Shown here piece by piece: positions 41,309-51,900 of a stretch of 64,000 nucleotides of DNA; positions within the stretch are counted from its first letter, which is position 1, and every line of letters starts with the position of its first letter. The DNA is taken from IMG/VR virus record IMGVR_UViG_3300010389_000007, positions 1 through 64,000 of that record. One strand, given 5' to 3'. The notes under the pieces were generated by a model, which saw only the letters and a program-made list of their open reading frames with translations, made no database searches and was not told where the DNA came from. Origin of the DNA: a virus. A program made the position numbers and the translations under genes.

Positions 41309-43540
41309 TTATCCTAACTGATCCAGGGCAATAATTAGGGGTGTTACTGTATTTAGAAGACTCTGATCGAAGTCCCTACCACTGATTGTTCCTGTAAATT
41401 GGTTCACAGAAACACCATCACCAATTCTAAAGTTACCTGCCTGATCTGTGCTGGTATAGACTACCAATCCACCATCTCTAAATACAACTTCATTATCTTG
41501 AATTGTTACTCCACCAAGAGCAGGTTTTGCTGTAAAGATGTTAGTTCCAGATCCAACATATTCAAATGAGTGTGATGAAGCAATTTGTAAACTTTGTCTG
41601 GTAAAATATGCAGTAGTCCCAGACCCAACTTCAAAATCAAGAACAGTTTTGAGAACAACTGTGCTAACACCAGCAATTGGTAATGATGCACTCTCAATAG
41701 AATAATAAATTGGTTGTAAAACAACAGTTCCAGATGCTCCACCAGTTCCACCAACTGAAATGTTTGGTGGATTTTCTATTTCATACTGAGATCCAGTTGC
41801 AATAATTGTAAATCCAGTAACTGTTCCATCTAGTGAGACATCAGCAACTGCTTCTGCCCTAATACCAGATGGACCAGTTGGTGCATCAATAGTAACTGTT
41901 GGTGGATTGTTTAGATCATATCCAGATCCAGGATTATCCACAATAATAGAATCTACTGTATAGTATAATTTTCCAAAGTACAGTGCCTGACCATCATAAG
42001 GTCTGTAAGAACCAATTCCAGAAATTGCAATTGTATCAGTATCTTCTGCTGCAGTAGTGGAAACTTCCCCAGTCATTCTATAAATTGATCCAGAATCTGT
42101 ACCACCAACACCAATTGAGACTAGACCTTCATTTCCAAATGATGAGTTTGAGTTTGTAATATCACACTGACCACCATTTCCTGTGTAAATTGCAATATCA
42201 TCACAAATAGTAAATATAGAAACTAACTGTGCATATGCACCATTTGTGATGGTAACACCAATGCCACCCTGGTTATATTGGGTATAGGAGTCAACTGACA
42301 TTGTGCCAGTAACACCAATGTCATCTTGATCTCCTGGTTCTGCATGGAAACCATCAACTTTCATTCCAATACTATCTGGAATAAAGTTAGTGCAGTTTCT
42401 AATATATGGACCCTGAGTGATTGGACCTACACCTGGGGAGAATGAAGGATCATTTTCAACTGAAGTTCCTAATCCAGAATTTCCTGGATAAGTTGTATTG
42501 AATCCTACTCCAAGAACTCCTAATCCTTGATCAATAATTGCAGTTACAACACCAACACAAGAATAGATGGCAGATACTACATTGGCACATCCATCAACAC
42601 TTTGATTTCCATATGCACCATCTGGTTGAATACTTAGGTCTCTTACTTGGAAATACTCATTTTGATAATTTCCATCCCAGACTACATTATTGATACATGA
42701 TTTTGCAATGCCTGCTGCATAATACATTGCATCAATTGTTTCAGTCTTAACTCCAACAATGTGTTGAAGTGCTCCTGCTTGTGTGTAATATGATTTTCCT
42801 GCTCCAACACACTTAGAGTTTCCACCTCTTGTTATGTCATAACAGACTGCTTTGAATACTGATTTAATATCTTCTGCGCATTCTTTGGCAGTTCCAATGC
42901 CCATTGAGAATGCACCACCATTATAGTCAGTGCTAGTTAAATATCCTACTGTTTCTTTTGCAATAAAATCAAGATTCATCCTGATCATTCTTGCAGCATC
43001 AAAATATCTGAATGATGAAACTCCAACTAATGGTTGGAATGCAATAACTGATGCTCCATTGGACATTCCTGGTCCAACAAAACTTAAATCTGTAACATGA
43101 ACACCATTGTTCACATGAAACAGATCTTCAGTTGTATTCTGTGGAGTTACCTGACAGTTTCTTAGTTCAGTTCCCTCAACAGATACATTTCTAGGAATAA
43201 CTACTGGATTATTTTCTGCATAATAACCAGGATAGATCTTGATAGTATCACCAGGAAGTGCTATTGCTGCTGCAGCCTTAATGGTTGCTTTTGCATCTCC
43301 TTGGTTTAATCCTGTATTATCATCATCTCCATTAGTATTGACAAATATTGTTTTTCCTACTGATGATCCAGCACCAACTTCAATAACTCTTGTACCTACA
43401 CCTACAGCACCTTGATCCTGTTTAAGAAAAAGTTTACCATCATACAAGTTGATGGCTAATTCTCCTGCCTGGAGTTGATCTATAGTGGGTTTCTTTGCAG
43501 GAACAGAAGACCTTCTTATCCTGATCTTAGGATCTGCCAT
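41309..43540 (-). CDS. Beta-helix virion protein (743 aa)
   Basis: VNTNGDDDNTGLNQGDAKAT followed by GDTIKIYPGYYAENNPVVIP is the DUF1565/pectate-lyase-type right-handed beta-helix signature at about residues 78-115. The central part (QDDIGVTGTMSVDSYTQYNQ, CDDIAIYTGNGGQCDITNSN) is shared with the 48995-53470 protein. Likely a fibre or tailspike-like adhesin; no catalytic residues are evident. Confidence 0.78.
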   Translation of the reverse strand: MADPKIRIRRSSVPAKKPTIDQLQAGELAINLYDGKLFLKQDQGAVGVGTRVIEVGAGSSVGKTIFVNTNGDDDNTGLNQGDAKATIKAAAAIALPGDTIKIYPGYYAENNPVVIPRNVSVEGTELRNCQVTPQNTTEDLFHVNNGVHVTDLSFVGPGMSNGASVIAFQPLVGVSSFRYFDAARMIRMNLDFIAKETVGYLTSTDYNGGAFSMGIGTAKECAEDIKSVFKAVCYDITRGGNSKCVGAGKSYYTQAGALQHIVGVKTETIDAMYYAAGIAKSCINNVVWDGNYQNEYFQVRDLSIQPDGAYGNQSVDGCANVVSAIYSCVGVVTAIIDQGLGVLGVGFNTTYPGNSGLGTSVENDPSFSPGVGPITQGPYIRNCTNFIPDSIGMKVDGFHAEPGDQDDIGVTGTMSVDSYTQYNQGGIGVTITNGAYAQLVSIFTICDDIAIYTGNGGQCDITNSNSSFGNEGLVSIGVGGTDSGSIYRMTGEVSTTAAEDTDTIAISGIGSYRPYDGQALYFGKLYYTVDSIIVDNPGSGYDLNNPPTVTIDAPTGPSGIRAEAVADVSLDGTVTGFTIIATGSQYEIENPPNISVGGTGGASGTVVLQPIYYSIESASLPIAGVSTVVLKTVLDFEVGSGTTAYFTRQSLQIASSHSFEYVGSGTNIFTAKPALGGVTIQDNEVVFRDGGLVVYTSTDQAGNFRIGDGVSVNQFTGTISGRDFDQSLLNTVTPLIIALDQLG

Positions 43541-43589
43541 ATATTATAGTGGTATATACCGTACCCCTGATATGTATCAGGATTTCTTT

Positions 43590-43597
43590 TATTTATT
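43590..43597 (-). promoter_or_regulatory. Late-type promoter AATAAATA
   Basis: AATAAATA on the minus strand 50 nt upstream of the beta-helix gene, overlapping the end of the coiled-coil gene. Confidence 0.62.
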
Positions 43598-43787
43598 CAA
43601 AAGATTCTGACTCAGTTTCAGTTTGTTGCTCTATTTCTTTTTCAAGAGATTTAATTCTTTCATTCAATTCAGAAACTACTGTAGATAAAGCATTTATTTT
43701 TGCCTCATATACAATGTTTTGGTTAATTAATTCTGTTACTTTCTTTTGATAGGAAGCAAGTAGTGCATTATAATCTATATCAACCAT
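43593..43787 (-). CDS. Short coiled-coil protein (64 aa)
   Basis: MVDIDYNALLASYQKKVTEL..., a continuous heptad helix (LNERIKSLEKEIEQQ) with an acidic end. It could be a fibre trimerisation or connector piece. Coupled to the upstream fibre gene (TAATG-type overlap). Confidence 0.65.
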   Translation of the reverse strand: MVDIDYNALLASYQKKVTELINQNIVYEAKINALSTVVSELNERIKSLEKEIEQQTETESESFE

Positions 43788-45184
43788 TAGAATGTTCCAG
43801 CATCAACAGTAATATTTTCTAGGAATCTTTCTGATCCTGTGCAAGAAACTAATTGAGATTGTCCAGCACAATCATTGACCCAGATAGATTCAATCTCTAT
43901 AGCAGCATATGTGTTAATTGTCAACACACTACTAGATTCTGTTACATCTTTTGCTAATACAATTCTTTGAGCACTGTCATCCCAGAATGCAGCAGCTTTC
44001 TTTGCACTTCCATCATACCAGTGCATCAATAGACCAACATCAATATTTAAATCTGATGCTGGAACATCAAGAAGACCACCACTATTGATAAGTCCAACCT
44101 CAATCAGACTATCTTCAACCTTCATGCTTTCAGCATTCACTTCTACAGTGGTGCCTAATACATAAAGATCACCATTAACAGTTAGGTCATTAGTTGCACT
44201 TATGTTTCCAGTAAATGTGGATACTCCAGTAACTGCAAGATTTGATTGGAATCTTACTTCTCCACCAACATCAAGAGCATATCTATCTCCCAAAGCTGGG
44301 TTATCAATAATAACACCATCTTGGAATGTTGAAACTCCAGTTACTTTTAGATCATTTGATTCTAATGCATTAGCAATATCTACACTTCCATTAACATCTA
44401 GATCAGTTGTTATGGTTGCACCAGCACCAACTATAAGATCTTGAACATATAAATTTCTCCACTGTTTATCTGTGGCACCTAAATCATATGAATTTGTTGT
44501 AGATGGACCTACATTAGATGCAAATTCCCCACCAACAATAATATCATCAGTATCATTATCGCCAATGTTAATTGTTCCACCTTTGAATGTTACTTCTCCA
44601 ACAAAGGTTGAAACTCCAGCAACTTCTAAATTTCCTCCAATATTAACACTCTTTTCTACCCCAATACCACCTTCTACTACAAGTGCACCAGTATCCTTAT
44701 CTGTAGAATCTGTTACATCCTGGAACTCTACTAACTGAGTAGCAGTTAAGAATCCTACAGTTAAGTTATCAACTTCTAAATTTGTAAATTGATTGGACCA
44801 AGATAGTGATCCAGTTCCATCAGTTTTTAGGAATGTGTCATCAATTGGTGTGGGTGGGAAAGTATATTGTACGTTTGCATCCAACCCATTTGGTGCTGCC
44901 AAAGTTACATAATTTTCTCCATTGTCTGATGCTTCTAGCAGATTAATACCACCACCAGTAGTGGAAGTTTCTTTTGACCAATACCTAGAAGAACCAAAAA
45001 ACTTATTATTTGGTGCAGTAATAAGTTCACTGGTAATGGTATTGATACCAAGAGTTATGGTAGTGCCAGTGCCAATGTAAAAATCATAACTATCTGTGGT
45101 AAATCCTGGCTCCCCTGCTCTGAAAGTTACCAGTCCAACATTAGCAGCAGGGCCTCTCTTGAATTGTAATACAGCAGAAGCCAT
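43787..45184 (-). CDS. Tail fibre protein (465 aa)
   Basis: The N-terminus LQFKRGPAANVGLVTFRAGE is the attachment motif typical of many phage fibre proteins. The body is repeated beta units (GVSTFVGEVTFKGGTINIGD, GVSTFQDGVIIDN, GVSTFTGNI). The C-terminus has a globular part with WVNDCAGQSQLVSC. Late promoter 20 nt upstream. Confidence 0.75.
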   Translation of the reverse strand: MASAVLQFKRGPAANVGLVTFRAGEPGFTTDSYDFYIGTGTTITLGINTITSELITAPNNKFFGSSRYWSKETSTTGGGINLLEASDNGENYVTLAAPNGLDANVQYTFPPTPIDDTFLKTDGTGSLSWSNQFTNLEVDNLTVGFLTATQLVEFQDVTDSTDKDTGALVVEGGIGVEKSVNIGGNLEVAGVSTFVGEVTFKGGTINIGDNDTDDIIVGGEFASNVGPSTTNSYDLGATDKQWRNLYVQDLIVGAGATITTDLDVNGSVDIANALESNDLKVTGVSTFQDGVIIDNPALGDRYALDVGGEVRFQSNLAVTGVSTFTGNISATNDLTVNGDLYVLGTTVEVNAESMKVEDSLIEVGLINSGGLLDVPASDLNIDVGLLMHWYDGSAKKAAAFWDDSAQRIVLAKDVTESSSVLTINTYAAIEIESIWVNDCAGQSQLVSCTGSERFLENITVDAGTF

Positions 45185-45203
45185 AGTTATCCCTAGTTTT
45201 TAC

Positions 45204-45211
45204 TATTTATT
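45204..45211 (-). promoter_or_regulatory. Late-type promoter AATAAATA
   Basis: AATAAATA on the minus strand 20 nt upstream of the 465-aa fibre gene. Confidence 0.68.
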
Positions 45212-45518
45212 AAAAGGACCCACCGTCTAAATCTATATTATCTCCTCTGGAAGAATTTGTATCCAAAGCATTAATGAATACTCCAGGAAGACCATCACCA
45301 GAAGACGAAGATGATTGTACAGTAGATGCAGCAGAAACTAAAACATCATCAGGATCAATGAAAGTGAATTTGCTTGATGTAGTGTCATATGCAAGAACAT
45401 AATTAAATGATTCTGATGTAATGCCAGTAGCATTAACATCTATAAGATCTGTTAATCTGTTTGCCACGTTAGTTAAGACCTCTACTTCTGTTGTTGAGTT
45501 TAAATTAAGCTCTATCAT
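45210..45518 (-). CDS. Structural protein (102 aa)
   Basis: MIELNLNSTTEVEVLTNVAN..., with Ser-rich TVQSSSSSGDGLPGVFI and acidic end. In cyanophages similar pieces form parts of fibres. Overlaps the upstream gene by 14 nt. Confidence 0.62.
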   Translation of the reverse strand: MIELNLNSTTEVEVLTNVANRLTDLIDVNATGITSESFNYVLAYDTTSSKFTFIDPDDVLVSAASTVQSSSSSGDGLPGVFINALDTNSSRGDNIDLDGGSF

Positions 45519-45849
45519 TAGATGCAGATCCTCTTACTAGAACATTGCCTTCTAGAACTTTTGTCTTAACCCCAGAAACATTAATTGTAAAGAAGTCATA
45601 AACATGCCTTCCAACTGGAAGTTCAGTAGTCACTGCATTTGCCAGTTCAATTCTAACAACTCCAGCACTTTCTGGTGGAAGAACTGTTGTACTAAATGCA
45701 TATCCAACTGGAGATCCATAATGTTTTCTCATTACACAAGAGAATCCATAACCAGTTAAGTTTACCACTGCTCCATCAGTCTTAATCTTGAGGGCAGTGG
45801 AAAAGTCAGCACCCTTATCAATAGTAAAATTTACTGCAGATACTGCCAT
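45505..45849 (-). CDS. Baseplate/fibre upper-protein-like beta domain (114 aa)
   Basis: VNFTIDKGADFSTALKIK and ELPVGRHVYDFFTINVSG are typical of immunoglobulin-like phage virion domains (BppU N-terminal-like). Likely a fibre attachment protein adjacent to the collagen-like fibre. Confidence 0.65.
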   Translation of the reverse strand: MAVSAVNFTIDKGADFSTALKIKTDGAVVNLTGYGFSCVMRKHYGSPVGYAFSTTVLPPESAGVVRIELANAVTTELPVGRHVYDFFTINVSGVKTKVLEGNVLVRGSASNDRA

Positions 45850-45868
45850 ACTACTTACTTTATTTTAT

Positions 45869-48604
45869 TTAGATGATGACCCACTCTGCCCCAGATGGCA
45901 CAGTAACTGTAACCCCAGAATTAATAAGTATTGGACCAATACTCATGTTATTGTAAGATGCGGAAACTGAGTAATTTGATGAAATTGTACCAAGACTTCT
46001 AAAGAAAGGTACACCAGTCAAAGTAATTTCTGCAGAAGAATTGACTCCTCCAGATGTTAAAGGTCCTGCAAAAGATAATGCTCCAGTTCCTGGATTAAAT
46101 TGGAATGCAGTAGCAGAAGCTCTTACTCTTGGAGTTGCATTGACTCCAGCAGAACTTACAAATACTGGATAGTATGTTCCATTTGAAGTGGTGTTTGTTG
46201 CATTAACAACATTAGATGGTCCTGGAGCACCTTGGAAACCTTGGAAACCTTGTGGTCCCTGGGGTCCAATAACACCATCAGTTCCCTGATTTCCATTTAT
46301 ACCCTGGAATCCTTGAGCACCTTGTCTACCTTGATTGCCTTGGTTTCCTTGTGCCCCCTGAGGTCCTCTTGGTCCCTGTGGTCCAATTGGACCAGGAGTT
46401 CCAGCACCACCATCAAGTCCTGGTGATCCTTGAGATCCTTGAGGTCCAACTGAACCTTGAGGTCCTAGTCCACCAAGAGCACCCTGAGGTCCTCTAGCAC
46501 CTTGTGGTCCAATTGGTCCCTGTGGACCTTGGAATCCTTGAGGTCCTTGAACACCTTGAGGTCCAATATTTCCTTGAGGACCATATGGACCTTGAGGACC
46601 TTGGCGTCCTTGGGCACCCTGAGGTCCTGCAGATCCCTGTGGTCCAGTTCCTTGAGGTCCAATGGCACCTTGTATGCCTTGATATCCTTGAGCACCTTGT
46701 GGACCAATATTTCCTTGTGGTCCTTGGAATCCTTGTGGCCCTTGAACACCTTGAGGACCTCTAGATCCTTGTGGACCAATTTGCCCCTGTGGTCCCGCTA
46801 ATCCTTGTGAACCCTGAACACCTTGAGGACCTTGGAATCCTTGAGGACCTCTAGATCCTTGAGGTCCTTGTGCACCTTGTGGACCAGTTACATATCCAGC
46901 ATCAACATAAGAAACTCCATTACAAACATATAAATGTCCATCTGCATTTACAATGTAAGCATCACCTTGAGTTCCACCAGTACAAGCTGGCAAATCTCCC
47001 ACTGTAGCTACTGCACCTAAGATGTTAATTGCAGTTCCTGGTGCACCTTGAGGACCTTGGAAACCTTGAGGTCCCTGAACACCTTGAGGTCCTCTTAATC
47101 CTTGTGGTCCTTGTGGACCAAATCCTTGTGGTCCTTGGATACCTTGAGGACCTAAGAATCCCTGTGGTCCTTGGAAACCTTGGGAACCTTGTACACCCTG
47201 GTATCCCTGAACACCTTGAGGTCCTTGTGCACCTTGTGGTCCTTGGAAACCTTGAGCACCTTGGGGTCCAACTGGTCCTTGAGGTCCTTGGAATCCTTGT
47301 GGTCCTTGAATTCCTTGAGGACCTTGTGGTCCAATTCTTCCCTGAACACCTTGAGGTCCCTGAACACCTTGTGGTCCTTTTTGGCCAACTTCACCTGGGA
47401 GACCTTGAGATCCTTGAGGTCCTTGGAATCCTTGTGGTCCTTGAACACCTTGAGGTCCTCTTAATCCTTGTGGACCAGTATTTCCTTGTGGACCTTGGAA
47501 TCCTTGAGGTCCAATAAATCCTTGAGGACCTTGGGAACCTTGAGGACCTTGGAAACCTTGTGGTCCCTGAACCCCTTGTGGACCTATTTCTCCTTGAGGA
47601 CCTTGAACACCTTGAGGTCCAAGATCTCCTTGTGCTCCTTGAGGACCTTGGAATCCCTGTGGACCTTGAATGCCCTGAGGACCTTGTGCACCTTGTGGTC
47701 CTGTCCCCTGTGGTCCAATAAATCCTTGTGGTCCTTGGAATCCTTGAGGACCATATCCTTGTGGTCCAATGAATCCTTGTGCACCTTGAGGACCTTGGAA
47801 TCCTTGAGGACCTCTAGATCCTTGTGGACCTTGGAAACCTTGAGGTCCTTGTGGTCCAATTGGTCCCTGTGGACCTTGATAACCTTGGAAACCTTGAGGT
47901 CCAATAAATCCTTGAGGACCTTGGAATCCTTGAGGTCCTTGTGGACCCAATCCACCAGCAACATTAGTCCAAGTAAATCCTGCTCCTGGTCCTAATGATG
48001 TTAATACCTTTGGAAATGTTCCTACATCTCCAGCGTAGTTTGCAATATCTCCACTAACTCTTACTGTAGTTACGCCAATATCAACTCCAACAGTTGGATC
48101 AGTGCTACCAATTCCAAGTCTTGATGATCCTGGAATGAAAACTAAATGTGTTGGTGCAATGTCAAATGCAGTTACAACACCTGGAGCTCTTTGATCTGTA
48201 AATCCAAGATAATATGGATTTAAATCTGCAGGTTCATCTGCAGAAATAGATGCTGTGATGGTAATTGTAGCAACACCTACGCCACCTGGCTCAATTGGTG
48301 TTACAGTTACACCAGAACCAACAAAATTTAACTGGGTGACAGATCCAGCTAAACCTACAATATTTCCTTCATCTCTAACAGTAATTCCTCTATCAATAAC
48401 ACCTGGAGGAAGTTGCTGCCAATATCTTCTTCCAGGATCAGTATCTACAGCAACAAGGATATATTGTTGTCCAATAGGTGGATTATCACCAGGGGGATCC
48501 CCCAAATTGGGTTCAGCCTGATTTAATCCAAGATATTGGTATCTATCAGCTGTTAATCTATCTTGGGGGGACTTAATTACCCTGCGACTAAGATACTTTG
48601 CCAT
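45869..48604 (-). CDS. Collagen-like fibre (911 aa)
   Basis: The N-terminal ~215 residues are globular (SRRVIKSPQDRLTADRYQYL). Residues ~216-796 are G-P-Q/G-F-Q/G-x-x collagen triplets with proline mostly in the X position and Gln in Y. A non-collagen insert at about 521-571 (LPACTGGTQGDAYIVN) interrupts them, resembling a hinge domain seen in other phage fibres. The C-terminal ~115 residues form a tip ending in the SGVTVTVPSGA motif. Collagen-like phage fibres form trimeric rods. Confidence 0.85.
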   Translation of the reverse strand: MAKYLSRRVIKSPQDRLTADRYQYLGLNQAEPNLGDPPGDNPPIGQQYILVAVDTDPGRRYWQQLPPGVIDRGITVRDEGNIVGLAGSVTQLNFVGSGVTVTPIEPGGVGVATITITASISADEPADLNPYYLGFTDQRAPGVVTAFDIAPTHLVFIPGSSRLGIGSTDPTVGVDIGVTTVRVSGDIANYAGDVGTFPKVLTSLGPGAGFTWTNVAGGLGPQGPQGFQGPQGFIGPQGFQGYQGPQGPIGPQGPQGFQGPQGSRGPQGFQGPQGAQGFIGPQGYGPQGFQGPQGFIGPQGTGPQGAQGPQGIQGPQGFQGPQGAQGDLGPQGVQGPQGEIGPQGVQGPQGFQGPQGSQGPQGFIGPQGFQGPQGNTGPQGLRGPQGVQGPQGFQGPQGSQGLPGEVGQKGPQGVQGPQGVQGRIGPQGPQGIQGPQGFQGPQGPVGPQGAQGFQGPQGAQGPQGVQGYQGVQGSQGFQGPQGFLGPQGIQGPQGFGPQGPQGLRGPQGVQGPQGFQGPQGAPGTAINILGAVATVGDLPACTGGTQGDAYIVNADGHLYVCNGVSYVDAGYVTGPQGAQGPQGSRGPQGFQGPQGVQGSQGLAGPQGQIGPQGSRGPQGVQGPQGFQGPQGNIGPQGAQGYQGIQGAIGPQGTGPQGSAGPQGAQGRQGPQGPYGPQGNIGPQGVQGPQGFQGPQGPIGPQGARGPQGALGGLGPQGSVGPQGSQGSPGLDGGAGTPGPIGPQGPRGPQGAQGNQGNQGRQGAQGFQGINGNQGTDGVIGPQGPQGFQGFQGAPGPSNVVNATNTTSNGTYYPVFVSSAGVNATPRVRASATAFQFNPGTGALSFAGPLTSGGVNSSAEITLTGVPFFRSLGTISSNYSVSASYNNMSIGPILINSGVTVTVPSGAEWVII

Positions 48605-48987
48605 TATTGATTAAGAGTCTCCAGGATGCTTACTGTATATTTCATGTGGTTTGGATCAGATGTAGAAATTCCACTAATGGAAATTGCATCTGTTTTCAGT
48701 GCAGTTCTTTCAAGAACAAGTCTTCCCTCAATAAGAACTAAAGCATCATTTGGTGGGACTAAACCACCTTGAATAAGTTCATTGAAGTCTGTAGTAACCC
48801 CAGATTGAGATCTATTTGTTCTCTTGTGGGAGAAAGTGACTGTTCCAATGCCAGTTCCAGTATTTGCAACTTGGGCATAAAGTACAATACTTGTATAACC
48901 TGTTCTTGTAGTATAAATTTCAGTATTTTCAGTAGTGCTGACAATGCCAGTTACTGTTTTGTATGTATTTAGTGGTTGTTGTGCCAT
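48604..48987 (-). CDS. Structural protein paralogue A2 (127 aa)
   Basis: MAQQPLNTYKTVTGIVS..., with SIVLYAQVANTGTGIGTVTF and GRLVLERTA; paralogue of the 40966-41307 gene. Its stop overlaps the start of the collagen-like fibre. Confidence 0.72.
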   Translation of the reverse strand: MAQQPLNTYKTVTGIVSTTENTEIYTTRTGYTSIVLYAQVANTGTGIGTVTFSHKRTNRSQSGVTTDFNELIQGGLVPPNDALVLIEGRLVLERTALKTDAISISGISTSDPNHMKYTVSILETLNQ

Positions 48988-48994
48988 CTAGTTT

Positions 48995-51900
48995 TTAACC
49001 TCCTCCTAGGGCAATGATGAGTGGAGTTGTTTCAGCTTGAAGACTCTTACTGAATGCGGTACCACTGATAGTACCTGTATTTTGGTTGATAGTAATACCT
49101 TCACTGATTCTGAAGTTTCCTCCCTGATCTGTACTAGTGAAAGGTACTCTTCCACCATTTGTAGCTACAATTTGATTTTCATCAATTGGTACTGCAGCCT
49201 TAGAAGGAATAGCATTAACAATGTCTGTTCCTGTTCCTATATATTCAAATGTAATGCCAGATGCAATAATCTTACTTGCTTGGAAGAAGTTGACTGAAGC
49301 ACCTGCAGATACTGGATAAGTAATAAACTGATCAAAAGTAACAGTAGTAATTCCAGTTGGATCAACTGGGGTTGAAGAAACTACATTGAAGAATAAATTC
49401 TCCATAACAGCAGTTGCTGTTGCAGTAGATCCAATTCCAGGGGTAGCATCTGGGGGTGGTGCAATTGTCACAGTTGGTGGAGACAGGTAACCTGTACCAG
49501 AAACTAAGATAGTAATTTCACCAATTGTACCATCTGGATTGACACCATCTTCAAAAATTGTTGCTTCTGCAGCAATAGCATCATCACCAAGTTCAGGTAA
49601 TGAAAGTTGTACCTCAACTGGTGCACCAACTACATATCCAAATCCAGGACTATCAATTCTGATTGTATTGACAGTAAAGTATTGAGTGTCAATAAATGTA
49701 ACTTGACCATCATAAGGTCTTTGACCTCTTGGCAATTGTCTTTCTGGAAGTGATCCAGTTCCAAGTCCAATTACACTAGTAATAATTCCTGCACTTGTTG
49801 TAATAATACCAACAATTAGAGGACTGTATCCATTCTTATTGGTATCTTTAATTTGGGGGATGCTATTAATTCCACTTTGGTAAGATTCTGGCAGATTTAA
49901 GTTTTGAATAACATAAGTTGAAATGCCAGCAAGGTAATTGATTGCTGAAATTTCACCATCTGCAACATATCCTGGAGTGAATCCAGTTGGGACTGGACTA
50001 CTATCTCCAAGGTAAGAAACTGAATAATCTGCAGAATCTCTATATGCAAGTGCAGTATCAATAGAATTAATATTACTTTGTTGAATTAGATCAAGAGCAA
50101 ATGTTTCTACAATAATCTTAGTATCTCTCTTACACTTGTCTCTACCTGCTGCCACACCACCATAATCAAATGCTGTTCCTAGACCACCATAAGGACCATC
50201 AGTGCTAGTAACAAATCCTACAACCTCATTTGCTAAGAAGTCTGCATTTGCCCTGAGCAAATCAACAGCATCATCATATGCCTGAGTTGCACCTGCACCA
50301 ACATTAAGGACAAGGCTATCAATGTTATCTCCTTCAGGAGTAACAGTAACAATGCCAACATATTGTAATGGGGTTGTTCCATTTGCCCATAGACCAAAAT
50401 TACCAAAGGAAGCATTACTATTGTTCATGTCACAGACACCACCTGTGTCATTGTAGACTGCAATGTTACAACAAATTGTGAACAGAGAAACTAACTGTGC
50501 ATATCCAAAGTTAGTAATTGAAACACCAATTCCATTTTGGTTATATTGAGTGTATGCATCAAGAACCATGGACTTGAATCCACCTGCTCTTGCACCATCA
50601 ATTCTCATTCCAACACTATCTGGAACAAAGTTTGTGCAGTTCTGAACATATGGTGACTGCCAATTCTTTTCAGTTCCATCTGCATAACCCAATCCAACTG
50701 TTGGGAATGAAACCATTGCATTTGGATTTGCTTCACCAACAAAAGATTGTTGTGCAATATAGCAACCTCTTCTTACATGGTATAGATCAGTTTTTGCTTT
50801 TGTGGAAACAAGAGTTCTTCTTAGATCTTCTCCAACAACAGCAACTCTTTCTGGAACTTGAATAGGACCATCTTCAACATAAAGACCAGCAAAGACTTTA
50901 ACTGTGTCTCCTGGTTGTGCAATAGAACATGCTTTCTTAATGGTTAGGAATGCTCCACCTGGAGTATCTCCAACATTACTATCATTGCCATACTTAGCAA
51001 CAAACCACTCATTACCAACCTTTGCTCCTGGTGGTTGCCAAGTTAATTCTCCTACTGGATTATTAATTTTTGGTGTTTCTGCTAATCCTTCTCCAATAAT
51101 TGTAGTAACAATTCCAACGCAAGAGTGGATAGCAGAGTAAACATTAGCACAAGCAAATGGATTTGTGTTGCTATCTCCATCTGGAAGAAGTTCAGTGTCT
51201 ACAACTTGTGCAATGCTTGCGACACCAGTAATAGTTCTGGTTGCTGGAAGTGTACCAAACTCAATTGCCTCAGTTATAATTTGAATAAATACTGTGATTG
51301 CAGATGCCTGGGTTGCACAATCTCCAGATACATAAACTCCAGGTAATCCTGACTGATCTCCAACTACAGAATTATCAATATATTGGACTTCAGAAGTATA
51401 TCCACCAAGAGTAATAGTCTCATTGCGCATGGCTTGAATTGCCATGTCTCTTGCCTGCTGATAAGCATAGATAGACTCTGTTTCTTCTCCAGAGAGATAA
51501 TCATTGTCTACATAAATCTTTGCTGCATCATATACTTGATCATTTCCACCAAATTCTAAGTTGAAGCACATTGCTTCAAGTACATCAATAATATCATCAA
51601 TACACTCTTGATTTCCACCTGGGACAGAGAATCCAGAGAAGTTGGCAAGCATTCTACCAACTGCAACCTCAGCAATGAGAACTTTATTTGCAAGAATTAG
51701 TCTTGCTGCATCTGCATAAGTTCCATTGAGTGGTGGAGTTTGATAAGACTTTGGAAGTCTTGAGTTATTAATTACATATCTGGCAAGAGTTGAAATGCTG
51801 CTGAATCCAACCAAAGTTGCCTGTTTAACATATCCAGTGCTAAATCCTGTTGGAATTACAGCAGAATCATCAAGATATTTTAGAACTGCTCCCTCATAAT

